DNA from: Alopecurus myosuroides
Lineage: Eukaryota; Streptophyta; Magnoliopsida; Poales; Poaceae
NCBI GenBank assembly: GCA_028641055.1
Contig: CM054062.1
Location: 21,708,536-21,772,535, forward strand
Reading direction: 5' to 3'
DNA length: 64,000 nucleotides
Part shown: positions 46,700-58,439 of the stretch, piece by piece
Position numbering within the stretch: the first letter of the stretch is position 1
Layout: every line of letters begins with the position of its first letter
Program-made: the position numbers and the translations under genes
Notes under the pieces: model-generated
Told to the model about the DNA's origin: nothing
The model's database searches: none
Seen by the model: only the letters and a program-made list of their open reading frames with translations

Positions 46700-47012
46700 C
46701 ACCCTCCGCCAATGGCTGCAGGAATGGCGCTGGAACAAACACAGCAACTGGAACAAAGACAGGAACCACCTTGTGTGGATACTACGTGTGCGAGTTCATT
46801 CGTCAGACGGGAACCACCTTCATATACGTCAGTCGTCAATTTTTCTTATTACCATCTATTTAAGTTACTTAGTTTCATTAATATATATTGACCACTCTTA
46901 TTTATATTAGATCGAACGGCTCCGGGACGGTCTTCTACCAAGGGACCGCATACGAGCAATTCAGGAGGAAATTGCGGGCAAAATTTTATTTTGTAGTTCC
47001 ATCGGTCATGTA
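46700..47012 (+). pseudogene. Ulp1-like (C48) protease C-terminal fragment
   Basis: Two blocks remain. At about 46735-46830 the sequence encodes TTLCGYYVCEFIRQTGTTF, where the Cys of LCGYY matches the catalytic position of Ulp1/SUMO-type proteases in plant transposons. At about 46911-47012 it encodes RDRIRAIQEEIAG, the usual tail, after an intron-like gap. The His and Asp parts of the active site are not visible. Such domains are common in CACTA and Mutator elements. Confidence 0.6.
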
Positions 47013-47515
47013 ATATGCTCGATATACTTAGCTTCTGTAATATAAGTGTTTTTTTATTTTTTCTATATATATGTATTATTTATTCACTCGTGGGATCCCG
47101 GAGGTCCGGGGGAAGGGCCACCGGGCTCCTCTCTTCTCCTGGGATCTGGGAGATCCGGGGAGGGGCCAACAAGACTCCTTATCAGTGTATGGTGGCAGGG
47201 GTATCGTAAAATGGAATTGGTCGCAAAACAGAAAATAAAAATAAAACAATAAAGCGAAAAAAAAAACTCTGCCGCGGCAGAGAAAATGGCAAAACTGCTG
47301 CCGCGGCAGAGGAGGCATTCATCTCGGTTCTTGTTACGAACCGAGACTAATTCCCCTGGCCAGGTTCGCCACGTGGTCAGCCCCATTTGTCCCGGGTCCT
47401 GGCACATCCGGGACGAATGGGGGAGGGGCATTTGTCACGGCTGACCCATCCCGGTTGCACAACCGGGACAAATGGGCCTTACCAACCGGGACTAGTGCCC
47501 CTGTTTCCACTAGTG

Positions 47516-48554
47516 TATATGAACACGATAAAGTTGAGTTTGTGTTTGTTTGATTAGTGTTGGTTCAATCGGACGTCACCCCTCATGTATATAAGAGGCG
47601 GCTGGACTTCCGTGCAAGATTTGGCTTGGATTCATGTCCAAAACGCTAGTTTGGGTCCTATTCGGATGGTTTAGCCCAAACTTCTCAAAACTGTTCGGTG
47701 TAAAAACTAGTTGCACCTTGCGGGTCAATTTAGAGACACCAAACGACCTCGGATCAAAATGACATAAAACACAAAGTTATTTGCCTTGAAAATACGAAGA
47801 ACTTCTATGTTTTGTGATTTTACATCCGACATAGTATACAAGTTTTAATTCTGCTCATACTAAAATATGTTCAGACTAAATCCGAACCTGTCAGTTTTGA
47901 TCCATCCGTAATTGCCAAATTCGAGACAGTAAACGAGCTCAGATCAAAATCACGTAAAAGATCACAAAATATTATTGATTGGAGCATGATTATTGTATTA
48001 TTTCTTCTGAAATTATTATATCTAGTCACGTTTAAGATCTGGAGGTGCCCTAGCATTAATGTTTTGCTCCACAATTAAGGGAAAGAAAGATGCCATCTTA
48101 CTATGTTCTATAATGATCATTGCAACTTATGTGATATTGTAATTTCGTATTATTAACTCTTAGTTCTTTTTGCACTTTTCATGAGTTAGGATGAATTCAT
48201 AATGTTAATTATCCTTATAGCAGGTTATCATGTATTTGTTAAAACTGATCACAAAATAATCTTATTCACAACATGTGAAGCAAAAGTGTTTGTCAAAAAA
48301 AAATATGGTGTTCATTCCGTCAACTAAATTGTTTGATGACAAGTTATAAGCTAAGCTTGGAGGAGCTGATACAACGCAAACGCATATAGTTTTCCAAGCA
48401 CCTCTACTATTACTGTATCTCTATTTTGTATTATCGGATTGAACTAACTCGGGCTAACATTGTTTTCAGCAGAATTACCCTTGGTGTCTACATTTTTTGT
48501 GCAGAAATCAACTTTCCCGAAAAAAACCAAAAATTCACCAAAATTCTAATTCAC
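47516..48554. other. Unassigned AT-rich interval
   Basis: It contains a TATA-like 'tgtatataag' (about 47587) and two related blocks, 'aaacgacctcggatcaaaatgacataaaa' (47740) and 'aaacgagctcagatcaaaatcacgtaaaa' (47932). It looks like a fragment of an unknown LTR. No coding evidence. Confidence 0.35.
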
Positions 48555-48650
48555 CGGAAGCTGTTCACGAGTACGCCCCAGCTACGCACGCCTGACTCCC
48601 TGATGTGGTTGATGATGAACCGGGTCCTCGGGTCAGTCATCTTGGCGACC
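48555..48650 (-). pseudogene. UGT gene fragment
   Basis: The minus strand encodes VAKMTDPRTRFIINHI and then GVRSWGVLVNSF. It matches the intact UGT at about 56180-56285, with a four-residue deletion and several changes. Only about 96 bp remain. It lies 35 bp left of the Copia element and is in the same orientation as the intact gene. Confidence 0.75.
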
Positions 48651-48929
48651 GTGACGAGAGCATTTATTTTGTCTCGGACCATACTGTTAGGAATAAAATA
48701 GAGCAGTTAGATTTGTCCAACCGCCTTTAGCGAACAGACGCCTCAAGACGCGTTCGCAACCTTGTAAACCGCCTTTGTTGGCGCCTGTTCTAGGGGTATA
48801 TAAGCCTCTCAATCATCAATGAAATTATCTGATCATTCTCTCGATCTTTCATTCTCAAACACGTTATCAGCACTGCTTCTACCGAGAGCGGCATCACAGA
48901 GAAATCGAGAAGAGGAATTGAACAACAGA

Positions 48930-49760
48930 AAGGTACGGCAACGATGCTTAACTGCATCTCGTCGGCGGCCCCTCCTCGGCTCGCACCCGCGACCACGGAA
49001 GCCATCCTCGGCTTTGCCCCCACGAGTGCAGAGGCAACGTCGCCCCCGGCGCTGCTCTTCCTGCGACGGCCCACGGCCGGACTGTCCTCCAGCACACCAG
49101 CCTGCGACGACGGCGACGCCCACGGCACAGCCCCGGCGCGATGGTAGGCAAGCATGCTCCTCCAGCGGTTCAGCCTCTTCGCGACAAAGTCGCCTGAGGC
49201 CGACAGGAGGGACGCAGGCGTGAGCGTTGGCGCTCGACCACGCGACTCTGCAGCGCAGGAATCTGACGAACAGCCCAGCGCACCGTGTGGCTACGTCCTC
49301 CGTCACACACTTGACCGGGACGGCGGCGGTCGAGCCTGCGGCACCCATCGGCGAGGCGCCTCATCGGCTTCCCATGACCGGAGCACCGCCCGTGGATATG
49401 CCCGCCGACGCACGCGCGACAAGCACCAGGCGTGGCCGTTCCACGAACGGTGGTGCCGGCACGCGCATCAGCGGCCTCCCGAACGGTGGCGGGCACATGA
49501 AGCAGCGTCATCCGACGCGCGGCGCAGACTCCTGGCTCCCACTCGGCCCGACGGCGACTGCCGCGGCGACCGATAGCCCGCACTACTGTGCGGCGAGACC
49601 TTGTTTCTCCCGGCCGAGCCTTCAGCCACCGCGGCGGCTGCCCTCCGGCCTGCAGCCCTGCCACAGCCCTCGGCCTGGATCCTCCAACCGCGTTGCATCG
49701 GCCTATGGAGGAGACGGACCAGTCCCTCTGACTGCTCCCGTCGGTACAATTTGGGGAATA
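48930..49760. other. GC-rich block inside the Copia element
   Basis: GC-rich DNA in an otherwise AT-rich element, just after the PBS where the leader and gag start belong. Overlapping ORFs (49154-49576 and 49227-49826 plus, 48833-49348 and 49170-49664 minus) contain Arg/Ala/Pro-rich sequence without domains. It may be the element's own leader/gag start or a captured gene piece. Confidence 0.35.
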
Positions 49761-52700
49761 CTCTGTTTGGTACTCATCACGGGAGAAAGAAGAGAACCCT
49801 ATCCTTTTGGGAAATTTTTGTTTTAGCCCTTCCTTTTCTGGTTCTTAACAGAGAAGGCTCATGCATTCCTTTGTTTAATTGGTACGAGCCTAGTACTAGT
49901 GGATGCATCGTGGCACATGGATTATTTTCCTACTTTCCAAACACTACCTCTATTTGGAATTTGTGTTTGCCTAGTGCAATCCTATAACATGCAATTTTGG
50001 TACACCAACATTACTTTGCAACTGATTTTTCTTTCAATTGAAAAAAAATCTTACATTAATTCAAAAGAATTATTAGAATGCCACTAAATCTCTAATAGAT
50101 CTATTTATCATTTTGATGATAAGATGATCTTCAAAGTATTCTTACGATTTTTTTGGCAAGTATAACACAAGGTATTAGCATAAAAGTCTACTGACATATG
50201 TAAGACTATGTGTAATATTGCCAATAGATGTACTCCTCAAGACCATAACTATGGACATTATTGTGTTAACTTACAATTTTATACGCATGGTATAAAGCAT
50301 CAGCTTAAATTGTTCCTCTAGAACATATTTGCTATTTACCAATATAATTTTACGATCAAAGTAAAACAAATTCTTGCATGACCATCTCATGCTTCCATTA
50401 TATTGGTAAAGGTAACATAAAAATAGTGTATCCTATATCATTGATATACCTATTGCGTATTCTATCTATCAAGATAGGGTTCATCATACCTCACAATGGT
50501 TGACTTTCTCACAAAGTATCATAGGTTCTACATCATGTGGTGATTATCTTCACCATGACTAACCAATGTCAGAATATATATATATATATGTTTGGAGGTG
50601 AATGTAGCATCACCCACCCCTCTCGACATGAATTCCAAAGCATTGACATAAATACTATTTAAATGTCTCAACATTGAATGTCTAAACTATGGTTACTAAG
50701 GAATTCTCTTGACCATAAATGGGCAATCGAAGCATTTTTTCATTTTTATTTACTATCAAAGTAAATAAATTGCATGATCATCTCACGCAGGACATGGCTG
50801 ACATTTTTCACAAATAAATTAATGAACTCACATTGGATGCGAGAAAATTAGATAAACATTCATTTCTCTTGACCTCCATCAAGGAGATATATACTGCATA
50901 AATACAATGTGAATATTCACTTTATTTTGTTGGGCCTCTAGTCCATTGGAGCTTATAGTTATGTTTGTCTATATAATCAACTCCAAGTTGATACCTTGTG
51001 ATCTTTACATCTTCTCTTGATGATAATGCAATAATATTATCATATCCATTTCAGGATAAGAATTTCTTTTTATGAAGAATCAACATATACACCCTATGGG
51101 TGATACACCCTATCTTGAAATTCATATTAGTACTCATATACTAAGAATCTCAATGGTATCGATAAGAACCACGAGAAATTGATGTAAAGTGGAGGTAAAA
51201 TGACAAGAAGAATCGTAGGAGACCTACCAAAAGTGATAGTATAACTATAAAGTTTCATCATACATATAAATGCTCTCAAGCATTTGGTTGGTTATTCCTC
51301 AAATTCATTAATCAATGCGATTTTAATGGGATAATTTCGAAGCTCACTTTGATAAGTACCTGAAAATAATCTGGGTATGGACATTATTTATAATATTCAT
51401 CAGAATAAGAACATAAATCTTTGTCCAGATGAGATATATCCCTTTTTGAAATAACAATTTGCATGTTGGATAAAATCTCCAAGATTTTCAGAGACCTCAT
51501 TTAGTCTCATAACTATCCCCACATGCCATCAGCCTATAAGCACACTACTTCATGTGGTATGTCGTCCATTATATCATGTTCCACTGACATGATGTTTGAA
51601 TGTATGAATAACATTCATACTACTTGTTTGTTATGTAGAAACTAATTTTTTGAATCTTTATAACTTTAAAAGTTTTGGCATGATTGCCTATGTCACCCTA
51701 AAATAGGGGTGATACGGAAAATTAGTTACAATTTTGTTGGTGACAACCTAGAAGCTGCAAAATTCTCAAGTCATCAGATTTTATGTGCACCACGTGTGCC
51801 ATAAGATAATTGATTTTTAGGACACTCTCATCTTAAATTTCAAAAAGTAGCCACTTAAATTTCTTGAACACGTCCAAGAATATATGTGGACTACTCACCA
51901 TTTCTGGGACATTTATTCATGGTATGAGTAGACATCTAAAAGATGATCTTATGTGAGTCTCTACTCTCCAGAAGACCATGAAATTTTGAATTAATTTCTC
52001 AAATTATCAAAGTAAGAGCAAATTATCCTGGCATATGTATTAAACCCATTTGAATGTCGTTTTAACGAGCTTTTTTTTTACTAAGTGCCTCATGTACATA
52101 CCCAAAATGGTGCAGCCAAATTCTTTATCAAAAGAATAAAACTAAGCATATGACCACTTTTACAATATTACAATATGCCAACACCTTGTTGGAAACATGC
52201 GGTCTTACACGCCGCAGATCTATAAGCAACTGCATATCATACCGCTTCCCCATGCAGCAAGTACGTGGAAATCAAACAAGTATTTCCCATCTGCAATAAT
52301 TTGGTTATGTACTGATATCACCACTCCAGTGTACATGGGCCCTCACATTAAATTTGAGATTCATGTGAGGTATAACTATTTATTTATCCGTCAATCACAA
52401 AAATTATTTGGAACTCCCATCAGGATATATAGTTATTGCCCTTACGCTGATTACATTTAAAATAAGGATATTTTCGGCATTAGGGGGAGTTTCGTACCAC
52501 AAATAATGCCGAGAAATTAGAAATGTCATAGACATTTAGTCATGATATTCACGTACTTCAGAATCTGAACCTAAAGTTCAATCATATATTTGCAACACTT
52601 TGCAAACCTGCCAAATACATTTACTCATGACAAATACATCATGAAATCACATTATGCATGCAATAAATGTGCCATGCAAAGTGGAAGTACATCAGACAAC

Positions 52701-54439
52701 CACTATTCTCCCCAAATGAGAGCAAAAGGGGAGAATCATGGTCACATGAGGAATGAGTTCTCGTATGCATCCGCGGAAATAGAGGAAAATATATCATCAA
52801 CTAGTAAATGTAGTTCAACCTCAAGTTGAATAACACATAATGGATGCTCATCATCCAAACCCAACATATGTGCACACAATTTGATGTGTTGGGACATCGA
52901 AACACCTTAACTCCAATCTTGTGGGAAATCACGAGGAGTTAAAAGATGTAAATATTATTTCCACAGATTCTATTGATTCAACAGAATCATATAACATAAG
53001 ACTACATATGTTGACATATATTTGTTCTTAAATTGCTAAAACCTTTAGGGCCCTGAACCAAAGTCCATGGCAGAATGCCTAATGCATTCATATATTGGTT
53101 CAACTAGAAGGAAGCAATTAAATAAGAATAGCACTCGCTCAACATAAGAGAGGTATTTACCACTGTAATACATTCTCCTCATAACTATCTTCCCTTTTGG
53201 GAATCAAATGATTTTTTCGATCATAACGACAAAATGAGGTGGTGAAAAGCGATGCTCGTAGCACTAGGGTTCATGCAGAGACCCGACATCAACTATGATG
53301 TAACATACTCTCTTGGTATAGGTGGAATTACGTTTTGATATTAATATTATTGGCAGTTACAAACAAAATATCCATGCAGTTGATAGACTCGGTGATTACA
53401 TACTCATATGGATCACCCAATTCAGATATCTATATATAAGTCCCTAAAAGGCTTGAAATCTGAATTAATGATCAAATAACAGTGTATATTGTGTAAAACA
53501 TTAAAAGTCACTCCATGACTTAAAATAGTCGAAACATTGGTGGTACAATTGACTATATGAGTTCCTTATTCAAAAGGATTACTCGGATAATGATTGCTTA
53601 CATGTACTCAACAATAAAATCCCTCACTGGATTCTACATGACCTATATATATGTCAGTTTTTTTGTCATCGGAGTATATACAATACATCAAAGGTTCTTG
53701 CAATCATATTATGACGGAGATTTCGATTAAACCAAATATTAATCAAGTTTTTAATTTGAGAATATTCCCTAAGGAATACATATATATCAGTCTTTGTATA
53801 TCCATAATACAGTACAAAATTAAATACGGATAGATCATATTAAATATACATATGGTTATACTATCCCTAACATGGATGCAAATTCATCTATACATAGTAT
53901 CAATGATGAAATGGTAGCGGTGCCTATAGTTTCATATCGAATACCATTGTTGCAATGTATTGCAATTATTTAAAGTGCTGACCCAACTAAATGGTTGATG
54001 TACGTAATATATTTCGATATGTACTAGGCACAAAAGATCTTGATCAACTCCCTCAGGAACATCAAGAATTTACCATTGTGTGATATACATATATTGGCTA
54101 TAATTATCTAATCCCGAAAATGTCATATCAATGACTGAATTTAGTGGAATATCCTATTAAGGGAACACTTGAAAAATAGACCTTAATGTCTAGTATTGTT
54201 AATCATTTTGGTATAACTACTTTATACGAAGCACCATAAACTATGTATGGCTTCACAAAATGATTGACTACATTTAAGATTATGTGGTTATGATTAAACA
54301 GAATCACATACCATTATCTATCAAGAGAACATCACTTGTATTGCTCAAATGCATATGGGTTATATTGGAACAATATTGCAAAGAAAATTGTTGAGATTTG
54401 CAAAGTTCAGAGGGAGTAAACTCCCTTATCATAACCCAT

Positions 54440-54960
54440 CAATGATCATAAGATCATACATATTTTACTCTTTTTCCCTTGATGAGTTTTCCCTAATGGT
54501 TTCTCATAAAAGGTTTTTAATGAGACAATATAAATACAAGTGTTCGGATATGCCATTGTGCTTTCTCCTTATATTTTTTCCCATTGGGTTTTAAAGGAGT
54601 TTTCTATGGCATATCATATTGCAATCTTTTCATTTTATGAGTTCACTCTCAAGGTTCTCATATAAAGTTCTTAATGAGGCAATATCTTCTCATCATCATA
54701 TGTCATACTTTCTATTTTCCCCAGCGGGGCTTTTAAAGGAAGTATATAGGGCATATTTGTTGGTCTCTAAACTCACCAATGAGATTTTTCCTCTCTAGGT
54801 ATTTCTCATATGAGGTATCCATGAGACACTAATCGTTATATATGTTGTATCATTTTCTCCTTATTTCCCACAGGGTTTAAAGGAGTTTTAGCAACATATC
54901 AAATACAACTCTCCTCATATTTTTCCCACAGGGTTTTTGGGGGAGATAATCTAAAGATAA
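54440..54960 (+). repeat. Degenerate tandem 'tttcccattgggttttaaaggagttt' repeats
   Basis: Five to six loose copies, about 80-100 bp apart, combine 'tttcccacagggttt(aa)aggagttt' with 'tctcataaaaggtttttaatgagacaatat'. This is a frequent 3' feature of grass Copia elements between pol and the 3' LTR. Confidence 0.65.
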
Positions 54961-55447
54961 AGAATTTCAAGATGATTGAATCTACAAAGTACATGGTTGT
55001 TTACAAGGACCTCATCCCTGCTATGCAAGAACACTCTCAAGACTATGCAAGAAGATTTCTGAAGACTATACATGATAGTTTCAAGAAACGGCGTTGTCCA
55101 AGGGGGAGTGTTAGGAATAAAATAGAGCGGTTAGGATTTGTCCAACCGCCTTTAGCGAACAGACGCCTCAAGTCGTACGACGCGTACGCAACCTTGTAAA
55201 CCGCCTTTGTTGGCGCATGCTCTAGGGGTATATAAGCCTCTCAATTATCAATGAAATTATCTGATCATTCTCTCAATCTTTCATTCTCAAACACATACAA
55301 GCTCTATCTCTTTCTTCATTAGCAAGTATGCTACATCAGCAAAATAACCATGAAATCGTGCTAAGAAACTGACATTTGCACGTGCCAACTTAGCGCTTCA
55401 CTGCATATTTTTCGTGTTGGCGCCGTGATGCTTTTTCCCGCGAAACA

Positions 55448-56899
55448 TCACATATCACAGTAGCTTCGCTGCAGCTCTTCCACCAGCTCCATCATTGCCA
55501 CGTGAGATGTTCCACCATCGCTCACCGCTGACTTGGCAGCATGCTGAGCCCAGATGGCCTTCTCCCGAATCTTCCGCCCTTCCTCACCGGCGTTCATCAG
55601 CCTCCTCACCTTCCGCTCCACCTCCTCCCTCTCGACGACGGCCCCAGCGACCTTGACGTTCATTATCCTCACACCGGCGCCGACGATGTCCGCGACGTAG
55701 TGCGCGTTCAGGTGCTGCTCGGCCATCAACGGCCACGCCAGGACGGGCTTCCCCGCCGCGAGGGTCTCCATCACCGCGTTCCACCCACAATGGCTTACGA
55801 ACCCTCCCACCGCACGGTGAGCCAGCACGCTCCTCTGTGGAACCCACTCGCGGATGATCCGTCCGTGGGGCTCCACGTCCAGGGGCGGCGACCAGGTGCC
55901 GGATCGAACGGCCCAGAGGAATGGGTGCCCCGACAACACCAGCCCGTGCGCCAGCTCGTCGAGCTGCTCATCGGTGAGGTGGGCCTCGCTGCCGAAAGAC
56001 ACGTAGATCACCGACTCCGGCCGCTCCGCCATCTCGTCGAGCCAGGCGAGGCAGCCCTCGGGGTCCTCCTCCTCCTCGCGCTGGGCAGCGAGAAACAACG
56101 GGCCCACGAGCCAGGCGCGGGCGTCCGGCTGGTAGAACGACATCCGAGGCGCCACGTAGTCCTCGTCCAAGGCGGCGAAGCTGTTCACCAGGACGCCCCA
56201 GCTGCGCACGTCCGACTCGCCGATGTGGTCGATGATGAACCTGGTCACCGGGTCCTCGGGGTCAGTTATCTTGGCGACCTGGTCGGGGATCTCCGTCGCC
56301 GTGATTCTCACATGTTCTGGCATCCGGGCCACGTGGAAGCTGGCGCCGTTCTCGGCGCTGGGCGGTGGGTTCATGATTAGCGACTTGCACATGCCCATGG
56401 AGAAGCAGGACATACCGTCAAACACGATGCGGCGGACGCCGGCGTCGGCGGCGACGCAGTGCGTGAACCCAAGGAAGAAGTCAGAGATGAGGACGAGCGG
56501 TGGGGACCGTAGCGATGCCATGAACTCCGCGAAGGGCTCATGGAGGAGCGCCGTGGCCCTCAGGAACGTCGGGTAGAGGCATGGGTCTGGCAGGGTGTCC
56601 GTTGACTCGACGCCGGACGGCAGAGGCGGCAGGGAGGGAAACGGCAGAACAGCTAGTTGCACCGACGCGGGCAGGCGGCTGCTGGCGAAGGCGACGTTGG
56701 CCGGCGTGACGACCATGGTGATGCGGAGGCTCTTTTGGTGCACGGAGAGCGCCGTGGCAAAGTGAAGCAGCGGGAGGGTGTGGCCCTTCGCCATGAACGG
56801 GAACACGAGGATGTGATCGTGGCCGGACTGGTTGCTCGCTCCGTTCGCGGCATGGTTGGGTGCAGCGAAATCGTTGGTGCTGATGGTGGTGGTGGCCAT
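55448..56899 (-). CDS. UDP-glycosyltransferase (family GT1, UGT90-like)
   Basis: An intronless 483-residue protein, the usual UGT length, which transfers a sugar from UDP-sugar to a small molecule in the cytosol. The N-terminal domain has the catalytic His in FMAKGHTLPLL (about residue 40) and the partner Asp in LISDFFLGF (about residue 140). The C-terminal domain holds the PSPG box from WVPQRSVLAH to PLMAEQHLNA (about residues 345-390), with HCGWNAVMETLAAGKPV inside and the final Glu-Gln that binds the sugar. Overall likeness is to UGT90-type enzymes (PFMxKGHTxPLL, LLAWPLMAEQ); the acceptor is unknown. All key residues are present and a TATA box lies 72 bp upstream. It sits between a Copia and a hAT element. 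Confidence 0.9.
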   Translation of the reverse strand: MATTTISTNDFAAPNHAANGASNQSGHDHILVFPFMAKGHTLPLLHFATALSVHQKSLRITMVVTPANVAFASSRLPASVQLAVLPFPSLPPLPSGVESTDTLPDPCLYPTFLRATALLHEPFAEFMASLRSPPLVLISDFFLGFTHCVAADAGVRRIVFDGMSCFSMGMCKSLIMNPPPSAENGASFHVARMPEHVRITATEIPDQVAKITDPEDPVTRFIIDHIGESDVRSWGVLVNSFAALDEDYVAPRMSFYQPDARAWLVGPLFLAAQREEEEDPEGCLAWLDEMAERPESVIYVSFGSEAHLTDEQLDELAHGLVLSGHPFLWAVRSGTWSPPLDVEPHGRIIREWVPQRSVLAHRAVGGFVSHCGWNAVMETLAAGKPVLAWPLMAEQHLNAHYVADIVGAGVRIMNVKVAGAVVEREEVERKVRRLMNAGEEGRKIREKAIWAQHAAKSAVSDGGTSHVAMMELVEELQRSYCDM

Positions 56900-56970
56900 G
56901 ACAGGGCGGTGGTGTACTGCTGTAAATGGTTGGCAGGTTCGGTTCTGCAGATCTGAGCTCTATGTTGGGG

Positions 56971-56978
56971 TTTATATA
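56971..56978 (-). promoter_or_regulatory. TATA box of the UGT gene
   Basis: The minus strand reads TATATAAA 72 bp before the ATG, giving a predicted 5' UTR of about 40 nt. Confidence 0.7.
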
Positions 56979-57292
56979 CAGTACACAGACTTAATGTTGC
57001 GATCAGCTGGATATCACTTTTGTATATTTTTATATTTGCGAGAGTATCTTTGTATTCATCTTTAGATATGAAATTAGTGCTGAGCTAATAGTCGTTGCCT
57101 GGCAGCTCGTGGCAATGTACACTGCATTATTATCGACATTTTGTCCACGTCCAATTAATTCTGCCACGGCTATACGAAATTAACTAAAGCCCGAGTCATA
57201 CAAGAAGGTCTATACTGTCAAACATGTAATATCTCCCGTATCCCGGGTAGTACACCGTCCGTACGCGCCACAGTGAGGGCTTTTTGCACCCC
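56979..57292. other. UGT upstream region
   Basis: 314 bp of mixed composition with no clear repeat. It probably holds the UGT proximal promoter. No specific cis-element is claimed. Confidence 0.4.
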
Positions 57293-57300
57293 TACTTAAC

Positions 57301-57833
57301 CAAAGTTTTAAATAGCCCCGCTATAGCCAGGCTATAGCCTTTCGAAAGACTCGGTGCTACGGCTAGAGCCTTCGGAGGGTATATGAAGAATAACCGCTAA
57401 TAGCCCGGCTGTATGGATATAGCCCGGATATATCCCCCGGCTATATCCCGTCTAGGGGACCAAAAGATTTGGACCAAAATTTGTCACATCGTCAGTTTAG
57501 AAGCCTAAATCAATCACCGTTGGTTGTTTAATAGCTGTTGTGAGGTGCGAGTGCGATCCGTAGCTACCTGGTTTCAGAAATGTTGCACTATGTCATGAAT
57601 AGTTCTTACTTAAACTCCTAATTGTCCGTTCATCTTATATGATTATGTTGTTACGTTATGCGTTTGCGAAAAATACAATATAAATGATTATATATTTTCT
57701 AAGTTTTACAAACAATTTCAATATTCTAGCAAAACGGCTATATGGTTATAGCCCGGCTATAACCCGGCTATAGCCTTTCATAGCTTCTGAAAGCCCCGGG
57801 GCTATATGCAATAACCCGCTATTTTAAACTTTG
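57301..57833. mobile_element. hAT-type MITE, 533 bp
   Basis: The ends CAAAGTTTTAAATAGC and GCTATTTTAAACTTTG are inverted repeats. They are flanked by a perfect 8-bp duplication TACTTAAC (57293-57300 and 57834-57841), diagnostic of hAT insertion. The subterminal parts repeat 'gctatagcccggctatag' in both orientations. It has no transposase. Confidence 0.88.
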
Positions 57834-57888
57834 TACTTAACACGTACCACGATGGCCCTAACAGGCGTTGTTTCCGCCCTACCTGATA

Positions 57889-57900
57889 TGGTACCAGAGC
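57889..57900 (+). other. Primer-binding site of a Copia fragment (tRNA-Met-like)
   Basis: TGGTACCAGAGC matches the usual TGGTATCAGAGC with one change and precedes the gag start by about 90 bp. Confidence 0.6.
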
Positions 57901-57987
57901 AGGTGCTCTTCCACCTCTAGCCGTCGCTGACCTGATCTCCTGAAAACCTAGATACCAAAACCTACGACACACTCCATCCGCAACGCC

Positions 57988-58439
57988 ATGGCCGCCTCCT
58001 CCTCGCCCGCCACCCCTGCCACGCTAGGAGCCCCTCCCTCCACCAAGCTGACTCGGACCAATTTCCTCCTCTGGAAAACCTTAGTCCTTTCACCGATTCG
58101 TGGCATCCAAACTTTCGGTCTTCTTGATGGCAATATGTTGCACCCGCGAAAACCATGGAGGTTGAAGACGTAAATAAGAAGAAGCTCACAGTCCCCAACC
58201 TCGCCTATGCCACGTGGGTACCAAGGGATCAAACGGTGCTCGGGTTCGTTTTGAATTCGGTGTCGCCGGAAATAGTAGCCCATGTGCTTAATCTGCAGAT
58301 CGCCGCCGAGGTATGGGTCGTCATCACCGTTATGTTTTCTCCACCTCGTCCCGTACACGAATCAACCACCTGCGAGGGGCTCTCAACAACACCAAGAAAA
58401 ACGACTCACGGCCGCGCAATTCTTCGACAAGCTCAAGAG
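57988..58439 (+). pseudogene. Copia gag fragment (UBN2/Retrotran_gag type)
   Basis: The frame begins MAASSSPATPATLGAPP and continues KLTRTNFLLWKTLVLSPIRG, the opening of Copia gag. Another frame holds the next part (VPNLAYATWVPRDQTVLGFVL, EIVAHVLNLQIAAEVWVVI), so at least one frameshift occurs near 58150. It is cut at 58439 by the LTR that follows. It is a remnant of a different element from the one inserted in it. Confidence 0.75.

Larger units (their letters stand above)
40204..47515 (+). mobile_element. Defective CACTA transposon, 7.3 kb
   Basis: The ends CACTAGTGGAAAC and GTTTCCACTAGTG are perfect 13-bp inverted repeats. Subterminal 'tcccggttg...gggacaaatg' repeats lie at both sides. It encodes a TNP2-type transposase (plus strand), a convergent proline-rich ORF (minus strand) and a Ulp1-like fragment. 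The flanking trinucleotides are CAG on the left and TAT on the right, so no TSD is visible. The transposase is broken. Confidence 0.8.
48685..55293 (+). mobile_element. Copia element with 177/185-bp LTRs, decayed coding
   Basis: LTRs 48685-48861 and 55109-55293 (TGTTAGGAATAAAATAGAG ... CATTCTCAAACA), TSD CATAC (48680-48684 and 55294-55298), PBS-like 'cgttatcagcactgc' at 48862 and PPT 'caagggggag' before 55109. The LTRs differ at about six positions plus two indels. Coding remnants in order: GAG-pre-integrase (about 51690-51840), integrase tail (52280-52460), RT block 'MQLIDSVITYSYGS' (about 53370), a C-terminal RNase H region (about 54340) and the end at 54970-55130. Every domain is full of stops. 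Confidence 0.85.

Noticed and set aside
48819..49826. Four overlapping ORFs of 130-200 codons
   Set aside because: Both strands are open in the same GC-rich block and none has a domain. Reported as a GC-rich block instead of genes.
55541..56380. 279-codon plus-strand ORF
   Set aside because: It lies exactly opposite the UGT coding sequence. GC-rich third positions keep the antisense frame open, and it has no domain of its own.
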